From positions 806,001 through 870,000 of the forward strand of contig NZ_QUOV01000001.1 of NCBI RefSeq assembly GCF_003390395.1: DNA of 64,000 nucleotides. Direction: 5' to 3'. This DNA is from Thalassotalea euphylliae. Its GTDB lineage: Bacteria; Pseudomonadota; Gammaproteobacteria; Enterobacterales; Alteromonadaceae. Under the pieces are notes generated by a model. That model saw only the letters and a program-made list of their open reading frames with translations, did not search any database and was not told the origin of the DNA. Shown here one piece after another: positions 17,650-28,546 of this stretch (positions within the stretch are counted from its first letter, which is position 1; each line of letters begins with the position of its first letter). The translations under genes were made by a program, and so were the position numbers.

Positions 17650-19268
17650 CTTAACTGGCCTTGAATTTCTTTTGACTGATTCGGTGACAATATCGTATTG
17701 CCAGAAGACTGCGCTAAATCAGGGTAGTCGAGCGTGTAATGCAGACCACGACTTTCTTTGCGAAGTAGTGCGCTTTTAATAATTAGTTCAGCAACTTGTA
17801 CTAAGTTTCTGAGCTCTAACAAGTTGTTACTGACACGGAAGTTTTGATAGTACTCGTCAATTTCACGTTGCAGTAGCTCAACGCGATGCAATGCTCGCTC
17901 TAAACGCTTCGTCGTGCGCACAATACCCACATAGTCCCACATAAATAAGCGCAGTTCATGCCAGTTATGTTGTATCACCACTTCTTCGTCTGAATCCGTA
18001 ACACGGCTTTCATCCCACTTTGGCAGTTTTAGGTACTTTTGTGGGGTTTTTAAATGGTTAGCAATATCGCTTGCTGCCGCACGAGCGAATACCAAACACT
18101 CTAAGAGTGAATTACTCGCCATGCGATTAGCGCCATGTAAACCGGTATAAGCCACTTCACCGATGGCATACAAGTTTTCAACATCAGTTCGGCCATTCTT
18201 ATCAATCATCACGCCACCACAGGTATAGTGTGCGGCTGGTACGACAGGAATAGGTTGTTTGGTCATATCAATACCAAGCGACATGGTTTTCTGATAAATC
18301 GTAGGAAAATGCTGCTTGATAAACTCTGCCGGCTTGTGACTAATATCAAGGTACATGCAATCGGCGCCTAGACGTTTCATCTCGTAATCAATTGCACGAG
18401 CAACGATATCGCGTGGGGCTAATTCTGCACGTTCATCAAACTCTGGCATAAAGCGGCTACCGTTAGGGCGACGCAAAATAGCACCTTCACCGCGCAGTGC
18501 TTCAGTTAGCAAGAAAGTGCCAGCATCAGGGTGATACAAACACGTTGGATGAAATTGATTAAATTCCATATTAGCGACGCGACAACCTGCGCGCCATGCC
18601 ATCGCAACACCGTCACCACTCGCGACATCTGGGTTTGAGGTATATTGGTATACCTTGCTGGCGCCGCCTGTGGCTAAGATGGTTTTACGAGCGTGAATGG
18701 TTTCCACCTTTTCACTATTGCGGTTCCAAATGTAGGCACCAACACAGGCTTTGTCAGCACCTTCGCCTGAGTTATTAATTAAATCAATTGCGTTGTAACG
18801 TTCAAACACGCGAATACGATTGTGTTGTTTAATACGCGTTGATAAGGTTTCTTGTACCGCTTGGCCGGTAGCGTCAGCAGAGTGCAGAATGCGGCGGTGG
18901 CTGTGACCACCTTCCCGGGTTAAGTGATATTTCGCGTCGCCATTGTCACTTTCTTCTTGGTCAAACTCTACCCCTTGTTCAATCAGCCACTCCAAACAGG
19001 CTTTGGCATTTTCTGCGGTAAAGCGCACAACATCTTCTTCACAAATGCCAGCGCCGGCAATCAGTGTGTCTTGCACATGAGAGTCAATACTATCGTTTTC
19101 ATCAAAAACAGCAGCGATACCACCTTGTGCGTAATAAGTTGAGCCCTCATTAATTGGCCCCTTACTTAATACAATAACATCGGCGTTTTTCGCTAAATGC
19201 AGGGCTAAGGTTAAACCTGCTGCACCGCTGCCAATTATTAACACGTCACAATTGTGCTGTTTGCTCAT
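17646..19268 (-). CDS. nadB: L-aspartate oxidase
   Basis: This 540-residue flavoprotein oxidises aspartate to iminoaspartate, the first step of de novo NAD synthesis. The FAD dinucleotide fold is [18 protein letters not shown] at residues 9-26. [64 protein letters not shown] and YTCGGVMID are all typical of NadB, and the length fits. It diverges from rpoE as in E. coli. No nadA or nadC is in the window. Confidence 0.96.
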   Translation of the reverse strand: MSKQHNCDVLIIGSGAAGLTLALHLAKNADVIVLSKGPINEGSTYYAQGGIAAVFDENDSIDSHVQDTLIAGAGICEEDVVRFTAENAKACLEWLIEQGVEFDQEESDNGDAKYHLTREGGHSHRRILHSADATGQAVQETLSTRIKQHNRIRVFERYNAIDLINNSGEGADKACVGAYIWNRNSEKVETIHARKTILATGGASKVYQYTSNPDVASGDGVAMAWRAGCRVANMEFNQFHPTCLYHPDAGTFLLTEALRGEGAILRRPNGSRFMPEFDERAELAPRDIVARAIDYEMKRLGADCMYLDISHKPAEFIKQHFPTIYQKTMSLGIDMTKQPIPVVPAAHYTCGGVMIDKNGRTDVENLYAIGEVAYTGLHGANRMASNSLLECLVFARAAASDIANHLKTPQKYLKLPKWDESRVTDSDEEVVIQHNWHELRLFMWDYVGIVRTTKRLERALHRVELLQREIDEYYQNFRVSNNLLELRNLVQVAELIIKSALLRKESRGLHYTLDYPDLAQSSGNTILSPNQSKEIQGQLS

Positions 19269-19436
19269 AATGCTCTCTATTTGATTGCTTTTTTACTGCC
19301 TAGACAGGCCGTTAAAGGTGTAAAAATCACAATATTACGTTAATCTAATTGCAACGGATTTTAGCGTGTAACTTGCTAATCGAATAGTCATAGCTGATGG
19401 TTATTCGCTCAATTAACAATTTTTTTCGATTTTTTC

Positions 19437-19464
19437 GAACTTTATGAGATGCGTATAGTCATAA
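19437..19464 (+). promoter_or_regulatory. Candidate sigma-E promoter of rpoE
   Basis: GAACTT at 19437-19442, then 16 nt, then TCATAA at 19459-19464. This is near the sigma-E consensus (GGAACTT, 16 nt, TCAAA/TCTGA). Autoregulation of rpoE by sigma-E is established in E. coli. The spacing to the start codon leaves a leader of about 55 nt. Confidence 0.6.
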
Positions 19465-19525
19465 CAGTTGCGTTTGTCATGAGCCAGATGTTGAGTTAAG
19501 TAGTTTTGTAGGAGATATGGCTCAT

Positions 19526-20104
19526 ATGAGCGAACAGTTAATCGATCAGGAATTGGTCGAGAGAGTACAACGTGGAGACAAAGGGGCTTTTAATTTACTG
19601 GTTACCAAGTATCAATCAAAAGTCTCTAGCTTGGTTGGACGTCATGTCAAAAATCAGGCTGATGTGCCAGATATTGTACAAGAAGCGTTTATCAAAGCGT
19701 ATCGGGCACTACCTAACTTTCGTGGGGAAAGTGCGTTTTATACCTGGTTATACCGAATCGCTGTCAACTGCTCAAAAAACCATTTGGTTGCGGGTAGTCG
19801 CAAACCACCTAGCTCTGATGTTGAGGTGGAAGACGCCGAGTTCTATGAAGGCGGCGATGCATTAAGAGAAAATGCTTCACCTGAGCGCATGCTGCTAACT
19901 GATGAGATCAAACGAGTTGTGTTTGAAACCATGGAGCAGCTACCGGAAGATTTACGTTTAGCCATTAACTTTCGTGAGATTGAAGGGCTAAGCTATGAAG
20001 AAATCGCGACCATTATGGAATGCCCTGTGGGTACTGTAAGGTCAAGAATTTTCCGGGCGCGTGATGCAATAGATAAAAAGATTAGCCCCTTACTTAAAAG
20101 GTAG
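19526..20104 (+). CDS. rpoE: RNA polymerase sigma-E factor
   Basis: This 192-residue ECF sigma factor controls the envelope stress regulon. Region 2 holds DIVQEAFIKAYRALPNFRGESAFYTWLYRIAVN, and region 4 holds LSYEEIATIMECPVGTVRSRIFRARDAI. I prefer ATG 19526 (MSEQLIDQ, matching E. coli) over ATG 19517, because the GGAG at 19511-19514 lies only 2 nt before the latter and 11 nt before the former. A degenerate 15-bp tandem repeat begins exactly at its 3' end. Confidence 0.96.
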   Translation: MSEQLIDQELVERVQRGDKGAFNLLVTKYQSKVSSLVGRHVKNQADVPDIVQEAFIKAYRALPNFRGESAFYTWLYRIAVNCSKNHLVAGSRKPPSSDVEVEDAEFYEGGDALRENASPERMLLTDEIKRVVFETMEQLPEDLRLAINFREIEGLSYEEIATIMECPVGTVRSRIFRARDAIDKKISPLLKR

Positions 20105-20189
20105 AAGGGCAAGCGGTAAACTGCGAAAAGGTAGAAGGCCAAGCGGTAGAAAGCCAAGTGCTAGAAAACCAAAAGTAGAGAGCCCAAAG
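20100..20189. repeat. Degenerate 15-bp tandem repeat, six units, at rpoE 3' end
   Basis: Six consecutive 15-mers of the form GGTAGAAGGCCAAGC run from the last codon of rpoE into the rpoE-rseA gap. Units at 20100, 20130 and 20145 are the closest. The rpoE stop TAG is part of the unit, so stops recur in that frame, while a second frame (GTAGAAGGC) stays open for about 25 codons. It is probably non-coding. Confidence 0.8.
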
Positions 20190-20287
20190 GCAGCTGCAGA
20201 GCAGCAACCTAATGGCTAATCAGTGAAAGATATTCAGCAAGAACCATTAAGCGTAAAATATAGGTGCGCTAACCAAAAGGTGTTTTT

Positions 20288-20923
20288 ATGAGTGATAATA
20301 AGTTTGAAACCGTCTCAGGTATTATCGACAGTTACCAGCAAGACGTTGAAAAACTTGATAGTGTATTGGCCGATAGCGAAGCGGCTAAGCGCTGGGAAAA
20401 CTATCATCTGATTGGTGATGTGTTAAGAGATGAAACACCAAAATCCGTGCCGTTTGATTTATCTGCACAAATCGCGGCAGCGATTGCCGACGAACCAACA
20501 GTATTGGCACCTAAACGTCGTACCTTTATTAGCGCAGCAAAAGCGAAAGTGGTTCAATTTGGTAAGCCATTTGGGCAAGTAGCGATTGCCGCTTCTGCTG
20601 CGGGTTTAATGATTTTAGGTGTTCAGCAAACCAATGTTGCAGACAATGAAGTGATTACACCTGCCCAGCAAGTGATTCAAACAACACCGTTTGTGGGAGT
20701 TGCTGATCCTGTTAGTTTGAACTACCAAACCCCAGATCGCGCTTCGCAAAAACAAGCATACTTGGAACAACAGCGCCGTTTCCAAGCATTGTTAGCAGAT
20801 CACCAGCAGCAAGTTAAGCTTAGTGCTGTCGCTAAAAGCAAAGCAGCTAAAGCAACTGAGTTAGAAAGTGACAATGCGGCAGATATTACGTCAGAGAATA
20901 AGGCTGAAAATACTCCTCAATGA
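20288..20923 (+). CDS. rseA: Anti-sigma-E factor RseA
   Basis: This 211-residue inner-membrane anti-sigma factor binds and silences sigma-E until DegS and RseP cleave it. The N-terminal cytoplasmic RseA domain contains LADSEAAKRWENYHLIGDVLRDE. A single membrane span lies at about 97-114 (GQVAIAASAAGLMILG), and a Gln-rich periplasmic tail follows. Its stop overlaps the rseB start (ATGA), so the two are translationally coupled. The gap to rpoE is unusually long (183 bp) and repeat-filled. Confidence 0.92.
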   Translation: MSDNKFETVSGIIDSYQQDVEKLDSVLADSEAAKRWENYHLIGDVLRDETPKSVPFDLSAQIAAAIADEPTVLAPKRRTFISAAKAKVVQFGKPFGQVAIAASAAGLMILGVQQTNVADNEVITPAQQVIQTTPFVGVADPVSLNYQTPDRASQKQAYLEQQRRFQALLADHQQQVKLSAVAKSKAAKATELESDNAADITSENKAENTPQ

Positions 20924-21894
20924 AATTAATTAGTAGTATGGCACTGCTGTTAAGTGTTAGCTTTTCAGCAGTGGCAATGGAAAGTGAACAAGCACAGTCT
21001 TGGTTAAAGCGACTTTCCGATTCACTGAACAACCTCAATTTCACCACGTCATTTGTTGTCGTTAAAAATAACCAAGCTGAGCCTTACCACTGGTTTCACG
21101 GTATTAGCGGTGATGACAAGCAATTAGAAATATTATCACTGCTTAATGGTCCTCGCCGTGACGTGCTTCGCCGCGGAGATATTGTCAGCTATATCGAGCC
21201 AGAACTTCCTCCTTACTCGGTTGCTGCAAGCCATATTAGCGGGCCTATACCAGCGATTTTTAGCCAAGATGTGTCTCGCCTTGAAGACAACTATGAGTTT
21301 ATTTCCGTTGGACGTAGTCGTGTTTTAGGTAAGCCTGCTCAACTTATTCGAATTGTTGCCAGAGATGGTCATAGGTTAGGGCATTGGCTGTGGCTAGACA
21401 TGGACACTGGCTTGCCACTGAAAATGGCGTTAATTACCCGCAAGGGCCAGTTACTAGAGCAAATTCAATTTACTCACTTGGAAATTACCGAACAGCCCTC
21501 AGAAAGCTTAAAACAGCTAGAAAGCGCAGAGTTGCCGCAAGTGCTGGCATTACCCGATAGCCAAACTCAAGCATTTGCTTGGCAAGTAAACTGGTTGCCA
21601 GCAGGCTTTGAGCGAGTCAGTGCTAATCGCCATCGCATCGCTAATACAAAACAGCCAGTTGAATTTATGCTGTTTAATGATGGATTAGTGGATATTTCTG
21701 TTTACGTGAACCCAAGTCAGGAAAAGCAACGAGCTGTTGAGTTTGTCATGAACGGTGCAACGGTCATCTTAAACCAGATAACGAATGGTATTGAGGTCAG
21801 TGTTGTTGGTAAAATACCATCGGCAACGGCTAAAGCAATTGCAGATTCAGTGGCACTGAATGGCTCAAATCAAACAGGTGCGGGTGCTCAGTAG
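20920..21894 (+). CDS. rseB: Sigma-E regulatory protein RseB
   Basis: This 324-residue periplasmic protein shields RseA from DegS and senses misplaced lipopolysaccharide or lipoproteins. A signal peptide spans 1-19 (LLLSVSFSAVA). The large MucB/RseB domain follows with SDSLNNLNFTTSFVVVKNNQAEPYHWFHG and LWLDMDTGLPLKMALITRKGQLLEQIQF, and a small C-terminal domain with WLPAGFERV. The start overlaps the rseA stop. Confidence 0.92.
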   Translation: MKLISSMALLLSVSFSAVAMESEQAQSWLKRLSDSLNNLNFTTSFVVVKNNQAEPYHWFHGISGDDKQLEILSLLNGPRRDVLRRGDIVSYIEPELPPYSVAASHISGPIPAIFSQDVSRLEDNYEFISVGRSRVLGKPAQLIRIVARDGHRLGHWLWLDMDTGLPLKMALITRKGQLLEQIQFTHLEITEQPSESLKQLESAELPQVLALPDSQTQAFAWQVNWLPAGFERVSANRHRIANTKQPVEFMLFNDGLVDISVYVNPSQEKQRAVEFVMNGATVILNQITNGIEVSVVGKIPSATAKAIADSVALNGSNQTGAGAQ

Positions 21895-21982
21895 CTAAAA
21901 AGTCAGTAAAAAGCTCAGCAAACAAGAGCTCCAAAAACGTTCAGTAAAAAGGTTAAAAGACAATAAGAGTGGACAACGAATA

Positions 21983-22450
21983 ATGGATGAAAAAGCGACC
22001 ATTGTTGAAGTTAACAACCACAGTGTGGTGGTTGAAAGCCAAGTTAAGTCCACCTGCAGCCAGTGCCAACAAGTGGACAATTGTGGCAGCGGGCTTGTCG
22101 CTAAAGCTTTACCGCAACAAAAACTGCGCGTGGAAATTGTTACGCAAGAAGAGTTCTCTGTTGGTGAGCAAGTGATTATCAGCATCCCTGAGCAAGCCAT
22201 GCTAGCAGTAGCTTGGCAAGTGTATTTATGGCCTGTTATCGGTTTAATGCTAGGCGCTGGCCTAGGCCAACTATTGTTACTTAACGGCATATTAAGCCAT
22301 GAATTGCCAACCATTATGATGGGGTTTTCTGGCGGTTATGCCGGTTTTAAATGGGCAAAAGCCAGATTGGATAAGAACCCCAAACAACAAGCACTAGTGC
22401 CAACGATTAAACAACGTTTAATTTCTACTTTAGCGACACCAATTTCATAG
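21983..22450 (+). CDS. rseC: SoxR-reducing/sigma-E regulatory protein RseC
   Basis: This 155-residue inner-membrane protein has the RseC Cys cluster at Cys25, Cys28 and Cys34 (STCSQCQQVDNCGSG), then two membrane spans (VAWQVYLWPVIGLMLGAGLG; HELPTIMMGFSGGYAGF). RseC contributes to sigma-E control and, as RsxC-linked RseC, to keeping SoxR reduced. It lies 88 bp after rseB; the gap holds A-rich degenerate repeats similar in style to those after rpoE. Confidence 0.9.
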   Translation: MDEKATIVEVNNHSVVVESQVKSTCSQCQQVDNCGSGLVAKALPQQKLRVEIVTQEEFSVGEQVIISIPEQAMLAVAWQVYLWPVIGLMLGAGLGQLLLLNGILSHELPTIMMGFSGGYAGFKWAKARLDKNPKQQALVPTIKQRLISTLATPIS

Positions 22451-22637
22451 TTAGCCCTTGCCTGCTGAAGCAAATAAAAAGTGAACTGGCTAGTTTGTCG
22501 CTTCGCTTGCTACGTTTTTTAACATCTTTTTCATCGCTATTGGGCAACTATCTCAGCCCAGCTATAGCCCCAGCGCGGTAAATTAGCTAAAATCTCGCCA
22601 TTCTAGATTTTGCAGCTTTTTTTATACATTCCAGTTT

Positions 22638-24428
22638 ATGAAACATATCCGAAATTTCTCCATTATTGCCCATATTGATCACGGTAAATCGACCTTATCA
22701 GATCGTCTAATTCAACATTGTGGCGGTTTGTCTGATCGTGAAATGGAAGCACAAGTTTTGGATTCAATGGATCTTGAACGCGAGCGCGGTATCACCATCA
22801 AAGCACAAAGTGTGACGTTAGACTACAAAGCCCGTGACGGTGAAACTTACCAGCTGAACTTTATCGACACGCCAGGCCACGTTGACTTCTCATACGAAGT
22901 ATCACGCTCGTTAGCGTCATGTGAAGGTGCGCTGTTAGTTGTTGATGCCGGCCAAGGTGTTGAAGCACAAACGGTAGCCAACTGTTACACCGCAATTGAT
23001 TTTGATATGGAAGTACTGCCTATCTTAAACAAAATCGATTTACCACAAGCTGACCCTGAGCGCGTGTGTGAAGAAATTGAAGATATTATCGGTATTGATG
23101 CGACAGGCGCGGTATCTTGTTCGGCAAAAACCGGTATCGGTATTGAAGATGTTTTAGAGTGCATTGTTGAAAACATTCCTGCGCCAGAAGGCAACCCAGA
23201 CGACAACCTACAAGCGCTAATTATCGATTCTTGGTTTGATAACTATCAAGGTGTTGTTTCACTTGTACGTGTGATGAACGGTGAAGTTCGCGCGGGTGAC
23301 AAGATGGTAGTCATGTCGACGGGCCAAACTCACATTATTGATAAAGTCGGTATTTTTACCCCTAAGCAAACCGAAACTGGCGTATTAAAAACCGGTGAAG
23401 TTGGCTTTATTATCGCGGGTATTAAAGAAATTCACGGTGCGCCAGTAGGTGATACCATCACTATTGCGAAAAAAGAAGCAGAAGCACCGCTGCCGGGCTT
23501 TAAAAAAGTACAGCCGCAAGTATACGCGGGTATTTTCCCAATCAGCTCTGACGATTATGAAAACTTCCGCGATGCGCTAAACAAGCTGAGCTTGAATGAC
23601 GCTTCGTTGTTCTTCGAGCCAGAGAACTCATCAGCATTGGGCTTCGGATTCCGTGTTGGTTTCCTGGGCATGTTGCACATGGAAATTATTCAAGAGCGTT
23701 TAGCGCGTGAATATGACCTAGATCTGATCACCACGGCACCAACGGTAAACTATGAAGTAGAAACTACCCGTGGTGAAGTGCTGCAAATTGATAATCCAAC
23801 AGATTTACCACCGATTAACGAAATTGCCGAGATTCGCGAGCCAATCGTACAAGCGAATATTCTTGTGCCGCAAGAGCATTTGGGTAACGTGATTACCTTG
23901 TGCATTGAAAAGCGCGGTGTGCAAAAAGACTTGGTTTACCACGGCAATCAAGTGGCGGTAACTTACGAGTTGCCAATGGCCGAAGTGGTGATGGATTTCT
24001 TCGATAAATTGAAATCTACCAGTCGTGGTTATGCATCATTAGACTACCATTTTGTTCGCTTCCAACCAGCTGACATGGTGCGTGTAGACGTAATGATCAA
24101 TGGTGACCGCGTTGATGCACTGGCAATGATCACCCACCGTTCAAATTCAGTACCTCGTGGTCGTGACTTGGTGGAAAAATTACGTGAGCTTATTCATCGC
24201 CAAATGTTTGATATTGCGATCCAAGCTGCGATTGGTAACAACATTATTGCCCGTAGTACCATCAAGCAAATGCGTAAGAATGTAACGGCTAAATGTTACG
24301 GTGGTGACGTCAGTCGTAAGAAGAAACTATTGCAGAAGCAAAAGGAAGGTAAAAAACGCATGAAGCAATTGGGTAACGTTGAAGTGCCGCAAGAAGCGTT
24401 TTTAGCCGTATTGAAACTCGATAAGTAA
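22638..24428 (+). CDS. lepA: Elongation factor 4 (LepA)
   Basis: This 596-residue ribosome-dependent GTPase is implicated in initiation or back-translocation under stress. G1 is AHIDHGKST (11-19), G3 DTPGHVDF, G4 NKID. Domains follow EF-G order, with the LepA-specific C-terminal domain ([54 protein letters not shown]). The length is standard. It heads the lepA-lepB-rnc-era-recO-pdxJ-acpS run. Confidence 0.97.
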   Translation: MKHIRNFSIIAHIDHGKSTLSDRLIQHCGGLSDREMEAQVLDSMDLERERGITIKAQSVTLDYKARDGETYQLNFIDTPGHVDFSYEVSRSLASCEGALLVVDAGQGVEAQTVANCYTAIDFDMEVLPILNKIDLPQADPERVCEEIEDIIGIDATGAVSCSAKTGIGIEDVLECIVENIPAPEGNPDDNLQALIIDSWFDNYQGVVSLVRVMNGEVRAGDKMVVMSTGQTHIIDKVGIFTPKQTETGVLKTGEVGFIIAGIKEIHGAPVGDTITIAKKEAEAPLPGFKKVQPQVYAGIFPISSDDYENFRDALNKLSLNDASLFFEPENSSALGFGFRVGFLGMLHMEIIQERLAREYDLDLITTAPTVNYEVETTRGEVLQIDNPTDLPPINEIAEIREPIVQANILVPQEHLGNVITLCIEKRGVQKDLVYHGNQVAVTYELPMAEVVMDFFDKLKSTSRGYASLDYHFVRFQPADMVRVDVMINGDRVDALAMITHRSNSVPRGRDLVEKLRELIHRQMFDIAIQAAIGNNIIARSTIKQMRKNVTAKCYGGDVSRKKKLLQKQKEGKKRMKQLGNVEVPQEAFLAVLKLDK

Positions 24429-24530
24429 TCTCGACTTTCGCCTAGGCTTAGCTTGGTTTAACAATCTACTAACTAAGCCAAAAGCGGGGCATAAGAGAAT
24501 AAATCCCGAAGAGGACAAGATAGGACAATT

Positions 24531-25463
24531 ATGGCCGTATATTTCTCTCTGTTTTTAGTATTAGCAACTGTCGTCACCGGTGTGGTTTGGGTTGCTGATA
24601 AGTTTTATTTGGCGCCACAGCGTCGTTTAAAGTTGGCAGATGCCATTGCTGAACGTGGTGAGGCGCTAAGCGACGAAGCGAAGGCAAAAATTAGCGAGCC
24701 TAATGCGCTGACAGATACAGCGGTACAGGTATTCCCTGTGATTGCGTTTGTCTTAATTTTACGCTCGTTTTTGTATGAGCCGTTCCAAATTCCGTCTGGC
24801 TCTATGATGCCAACCTTGCTTGATGGCGACTTTATCTTGGTAAACAAGTTCAACTACGGTTTAAAAGATCCGGTTGCGCGCAATCAGTTTTGGGAAAACG
24901 GCTTGCCAGAGCGCGGCGATATTGTGGTATTTAAATACCCAGTTGACCCAAGAATTGATTACATCAAACGTGTCATTGGCCTACCGGGCGACCGCGTCAT
25001 TTATCGCAACAAATCGCTGTATATTAAGCCAGCTTGTCAGCCTACTGACAATGCATGTCCTGAGTTTGAACAAGTCGTGCAAGACTTTGAATCAAAAGGT
25101 GAATACGTTGATAACGGCTTTGAGCTAACCCGTTATACTTCAAATATGCCTAACAAAACACATGAGATTTTAGTGAACAATAATACGTTACCGCGCACTG
25201 CACACTACTTTAACCAAGCGGGTACACAGCGCGATGAATTCGTTGTACCAGCAGGCCAATATTTTGTCATGGGTGATAACCGCGATAACAGCTTAGATGG
25301 TCGTTTCTGGGGCTTTGTGCCGGAAGCTAATATGGTCGGTGAAGCGGTTGCTATTTGGATGAGCTTTGGCTTTGAACGTGGCGAAGATAGCTGGGTGCCA
25401 GATTGGATGCCAAGTTGGTTCCCATCATCGGTGCGTTTTTCTCGTATTGGTGGTATTGAGTAG
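24531..25463 (+). CDS. lepB: Signal peptidase I
   Basis: This 310-residue inner-membrane peptidase cleaves Sec and Tat signal peptides. Two N-terminal hydrophobic segments ([32 protein letters not shown]) precede the catalytic Ser at about residue 90 ([15 protein letters not shown]), the general-base Lys at about 145 ([12 protein letters not shown]), and box [17 protein letters not shown]. Its TAG stop overlaps the GTG start of rnc. Confidence 0.96.
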   Translation: MAVYFSLFLVLATVVTGVVWVADKFYLAPQRRLKLADAIAERGEALSDEAKAKISEPNALTDTAVQVFPVIAFVLILRSFLYEPFQIPSGSMMPTLLDGDFILVNKFNYGLKDPVARNQFWENGLPERGDIVVFKYPVDPRIDYIKRVIGLPGDRVIYRNKSLYIKPACQPTDNACPEFEQVVQDFESKGEYVDNGFELTRYTSNMPNKTHEILVNNNTLPRTAHYFNQAGTQRDEFVVPAGQYFVMGDNRDNSLDGRFWGFVPEANMVGEAVAIWMSFGFERGEDSWVPDWMPSWFPSSVRFSRIGGIE

Positions 25464-26155
25464 TGATTAGGAATACCCCAGAAGCATTAGCTAGACTAAG
25501 TAAGCGCTTAGGCTATCGCTTCACAGAGCAAAAATTACTGTTACAAGCCTTAACGCATCGTAGTGCCAAAGGTTTACACAATGAGCGCTTAGAGTTTCTT
25601 GGTGACTCAATTTTGGGTTTTATTATTGCTGAGCAGTTATATCAGCAATTTCCGAAGGAAAGTGAAGGCGAACTCACTCGCATGCGTTCAAGCTTAGTGC
25701 GTGGTGTGACATTGGCGCAAATGGCACGTGACTTTAAGTTAGGCGAGCACTTAATTTTAGGCCCAGGTGAAAAGAAAAGTGGTGGTCATCGCCGCGACTC
25801 GATTTTAGAGGATGCCGTGGAAGCCATTATCGGCGCTATTTATTTAGACGCTGATATCGAAACCTGTAAAGACTTAGTTTTGAAATGGTTTGCGCCGCGT
25901 CTTGCTGAAATTCAACCGGGCATTACCCAGAAAGATCCGAAAACTCGCTTACAGGAATACCTACAAGCACGCAAAATTGCCCTGCCGCAATATGAAGTGA
26001 TCGATATCAAAGGACAGTCACATAACCAAGAATTTACGGTCAAATGCACGACCGATATTAATCAACAGGCTATTATTACCAAAGGCAGTAGCCGTCGTAA
26101 GGCAGAGCAAGCTGCCGCTCAGCAAGTGTTGGAGATGATAGAAAATGACAGCTGA
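25463..26155 (+). CDS. rnc: Ribonuclease III
   Basis: This 230-residue double-strand-specific RNase processes rRNA precursors and many mRNAs. The catalytic domain has [13 protein letters not shown] and [14 protein letters not shown]. The C-terminal dsRNA-binding domain starts at [11 protein letters not shown] and ends at [19 protein letters not shown] 25463 sits on the lepB stop, and its end overlaps era by 11 bp, so translation of the three is tightly coupled. Confidence 0.96.
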   Translation: MIRNTPEALARLSKRLGYRFTEQKLLLQALTHRSAKGLHNERLEFLGDSILGFIIAEQLYQQFPKESEGELTRMRSSLVRGVTLAQMARDFKLGEHLILGPGEKKSGGHRRDSILEDAVEAIIGAIYLDADIETCKDLVLKWFAPRLAEIQPGITQKDPKTRLQEYLQARKIALPQYEVIDIKGQSHNQEFTVKCTTDINQQAIITKGSSRRKAEQAAAQQVLEMIENDS

Positions 26156-27056
26156 TACTCAAAAGTGTGGTTTGGTTGCCATTGTCGGTCGCCCAAATGT
26201 CGGTAAATCAACTTTACTAAATGCTTTGCTCGGCCAAAAGGTCAGTATTACCTCGCGTAAGCCACAAACTACGCGCCATCGCATTTTAGGGATTTTAACT
26301 GAAGACGGATACCAAGCTGTGCTGGTTGACACTCCAGGTTTGCACTCGGAAGAAAAGCGTGCCATTAACCGTTTAATGAACCGCGCTGCGAGTAGCTCAA
26401 TTTCTGAAGTTGAATTGATTGTCTTCTTAGTTGAAGGGACGCATTGGACAGGTGATGATGAGCTTGTGCTCAACAAGGTTAAGCAAAGTGGTGTGCCGTG
26501 TATTTTGGCGATCAACAAAATCGACAACGTACAAGATAAAGAAGAATTACTACCGCACCTACAAAAGCTAGGTGAAATGCATGACTTTAAAGACATTATG
26601 CCAATCTCTGCAACGAAAGGGGATAATGTTGAGAAGATCAAACAGCTTTGTTTTGATGCCTTGCCTGAAGGTGATTTCTGGTTCCCAGAAGATTATATTA
26701 CCGATCGCTCTAGTCGCTTTATGGCGTCTGAGATTTTACGTGAAAAGTTAATGCGTTTTACTGGTGATGAGCTGCCATACTCAACGACAGTAGAAATCGA
26801 GCAGTTTAAGCAAGACGAGAAAGGTATATTACATATCAATGCCTTAGTCTTGGTTGAGCGCAATAGCCAAAAACGTATGATCATCGGCAATAAAGGTGAA
26901 AAACTGAAAACCATGGGCCAAGAAGCCCGCCGTGATATGCAGGCACTTTTTGGTCAACAAGTGTTTTTAGAGACTTGGGTAAAAGTGAAAACCGGTTGGG
27001 CAGATGATGAACGAGCGTTGCGCAGCCTTGGTTATGGTGACGATTACTCTGGTTAG
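26145..27056 (+). CDS. era: GTPase Era
   Basis: This 303-residue GTPase binds the 3' end of 16S rRNA during 30S maturation. G1 is [10 protein letters not shown]3 [16 protein letters not shown]4 NKIDNV. The KH domain holds [23 protein letters not shown], and the C-terminus is [20 protein letters not shown]. The start lies within the last codons of rnc. Confidence 0.97.
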   Translation: MTADTQKCGLVAIVGRPNVGKSTLLNALLGQKVSITSRKPQTTRHRILGILTEDGYQAVLVDTPGLHSEEKRAINRLMNRAASSSISEVELIVFLVEGTHWTGDDELVLNKVKQSGVPCILAINKIDNVQDKEELLPHLQKLGEMHDFKDIMPISATKGDNVEKIKQLCFDALPEGDFWFPEDYITDRSSRFMASEILREKLMRFTGDELPYSTTVEIEQFKQDEKGILHINALVLVERNSQKRMIIGNKGEKLKTMGQEARRDMQALFGQQVFLETWVKVKTGWADDERALRSLGYGDDYSG

Positions 27057-27107
27057 CTTGTTTAGCAATAAGTCCTCTGATTAAACGCGCAAGAGGTAAT
27101 TTAGCAC

Positions 27108-27788
27108 TTGCACACTCCACAGCCACAAGCCGCATTCTTACTCCATAGTCGGCCTTACCAAGAGCACAAACTTTTGGTTGAGCTATTAACGGCAGAAGAC
27201 GGGAAGGTTGCCGCTGTGGTTTATGCTGGCAAAAGTGCTAAATCGAATAAAAAAGCCTTACTTCAGCCATTCCTGCCGCTGGCGGTCACGCTTAAAGGTA
27301 AAAGTCAGCTTAAGTCGCTGCAAACCATTGAAGCCAATGGTAAGTCCCTGCTACTCAGCGGTGAGCCGTTATATTGCAGCTTTTATGTCAATGAGTTACT
27401 GGTGAGATTGCTACCTGAGCAAGTGCCTTGCCCTTGGCTATTTGAACGCTACCAACAAACCTTAGCTTGCTTAGCCGAGCAAGGTGTCGATCAACAAGCA
27501 CTGCGACAGTTTGAGTTGGCTTTGCTGGAAGAGTTAGGCATAGGGCTAGATTTCTTTGCGCTGCAAAGCATTCAAACCGATACAGTTAGCTTTAATCTTG
27601 ACTCTGGCTTTACTGAGCCGCTTTCGAGCTTACCTACGTATTCAAAAACAGCATTGCTTGGTATTGCGTCAGGGGAGTTTAACGATAAGGCAAACCTGTA
27701 TACAGCGAAAACCTTAATGCGTAATATCATCAATCAATTGCTGGGTAACAAGCCACTTAACAGCCGAAGCCTGTTTGATAAGAAATAA
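27108..27788 (+). CDS. recO: DNA repair protein RecO
   Basis: This 226-residue recombination mediator loads RecA with RecR. The N-terminal OB fold includes AAFLLHSRPYQEHKLLVELLTAEDGKVAAVVYAGKSAKS, and the C-terminus is NQLLGNKPLNSRSLF, as in RecO. No ATG is available before residue ~96. The start must be TTG 27108, which has AAGAGGT about 11 nt upstream, so expression is likely low. It is part of the era-recO-pdxJ-acpS run. Confidence 0.9.
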   Translation: MHTPQPQAAFLLHSRPYQEHKLLVELLTAEDGKVAAVVYAGKSAKSNKKALLQPFLPLAVTLKGKSQLKSLQTIEANGKSLLLSGEPLYCSFYVNELLVRLLPEQVPCPWLFERYQQTLACLAEQGVDQQALRQFELALLEELGIGLDFFALQSIQTDTVSFNLDSGFTEPLSSLPTYSKTALLGIASGEFNDKANLYTAKTLMRNIINQLLGNKPLNSRSLFDKK

Positions 27789-27814
27789 GATAGTTTGAGA
27801 AAAGAGACTCATTT

Positions 27815-28546
27815 ATGAAGGACATTTTATTAGGGGTCAATGTTGACCATATCGCCACACTGCGCCAAGCTCGTGGCACAACTTACCCAGATCCTGTACA
27901 TGCGGCGAGTGTTGCTGAACATGCTGGTGCTGACGGTATTACCATTCACTTACGTGAAGACCGCCGTCATATTCAAGATCGTGATGTGCATGTGATGAAA
28001 GAAACCTTGCAAACACGTATGAACCTAGAAATGGCCGTGACCGAAGAAATGATCGCCATTGCCTGCGACGTTAAGCCGACCTTTGTTTGCTTAGTACCGG
28101 AAAAACGTGAAGAGTTAACCACTGAAGGTGGTTTAGACGTGGCGGGGCAGTTAGCTAAAGTAACGGATGCTGTTGAACGATTAGCGGATGCCGGTATTTT
28201 GGTTAGCCTATTTATTGATGCCGACAATGCGCAAATTGACGCTGCAAAAGCCGCTAAAGCACCTTTTATCGAAATTCATACTGGTCATTACGCCGATGCA
28301 ACAAGCGAGGAAGCACAGCTTGCTGAGCTAGCAAGGCTTCGCCAAGGTATTGAATATGCTGATAGCATTGGGTTGAAGGTCAACGCTGGTCATGGTCTTA
28401 ACTATCACAATGTTAAACCGATCGCTGCCATTGAGCAGATCATCGAATTGAACATAGGGCATGCGATTATTGCCCGTGCAGCGATTGACGGCCTAGAAAA
28501 AGCTACTCGTGATATGAAGCGATTAATGCTTGAGGCACGTCAGTAA
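27815..28546 (+). CDS. pdxJ: Pyridoxine 5'-phosphate synthase
   Basis: This 243-residue TIM-barrel enzyme condenses 3-amino-2-oxopropyl phosphate with deoxyxylulose phosphate to form vitamin B6 phosphate. [61 protein letters not shown] and [13 protein letters not shown] are strongly conserved PdxJ segments. The TAATG junction overlaps acpS by one base. Confidence 0.97.
   Translation: MKDILLGVNVDHIATLRQARGTTYPDPVHAASVAEHAGADGITIHLREDRRHIQDRDVHVMKETLQTRMNLEMAVTEEMIAIACDVKPTFVCLVPEKREELTTEGGLDVAGQLAKVTDAVERLADAGILVSLFIDADNAQIDAAKAAKAPFIEIHTGHYADATSEEAQLAELARLRQGIEYADSIGLKVNAGHGLNYHNVKPIAAIEQIIELNIGHAIIARAAIDGLEKATRDMKRLMLEARQ

Noticed and set aside
20105..20180. Open frame VEGQAVNCEK... as a frameshifted extension of rpoE
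   Set aside because: There is no slippery site, sigma-E ends at the expected residue, and the frame is explained by a degenerate repeat.
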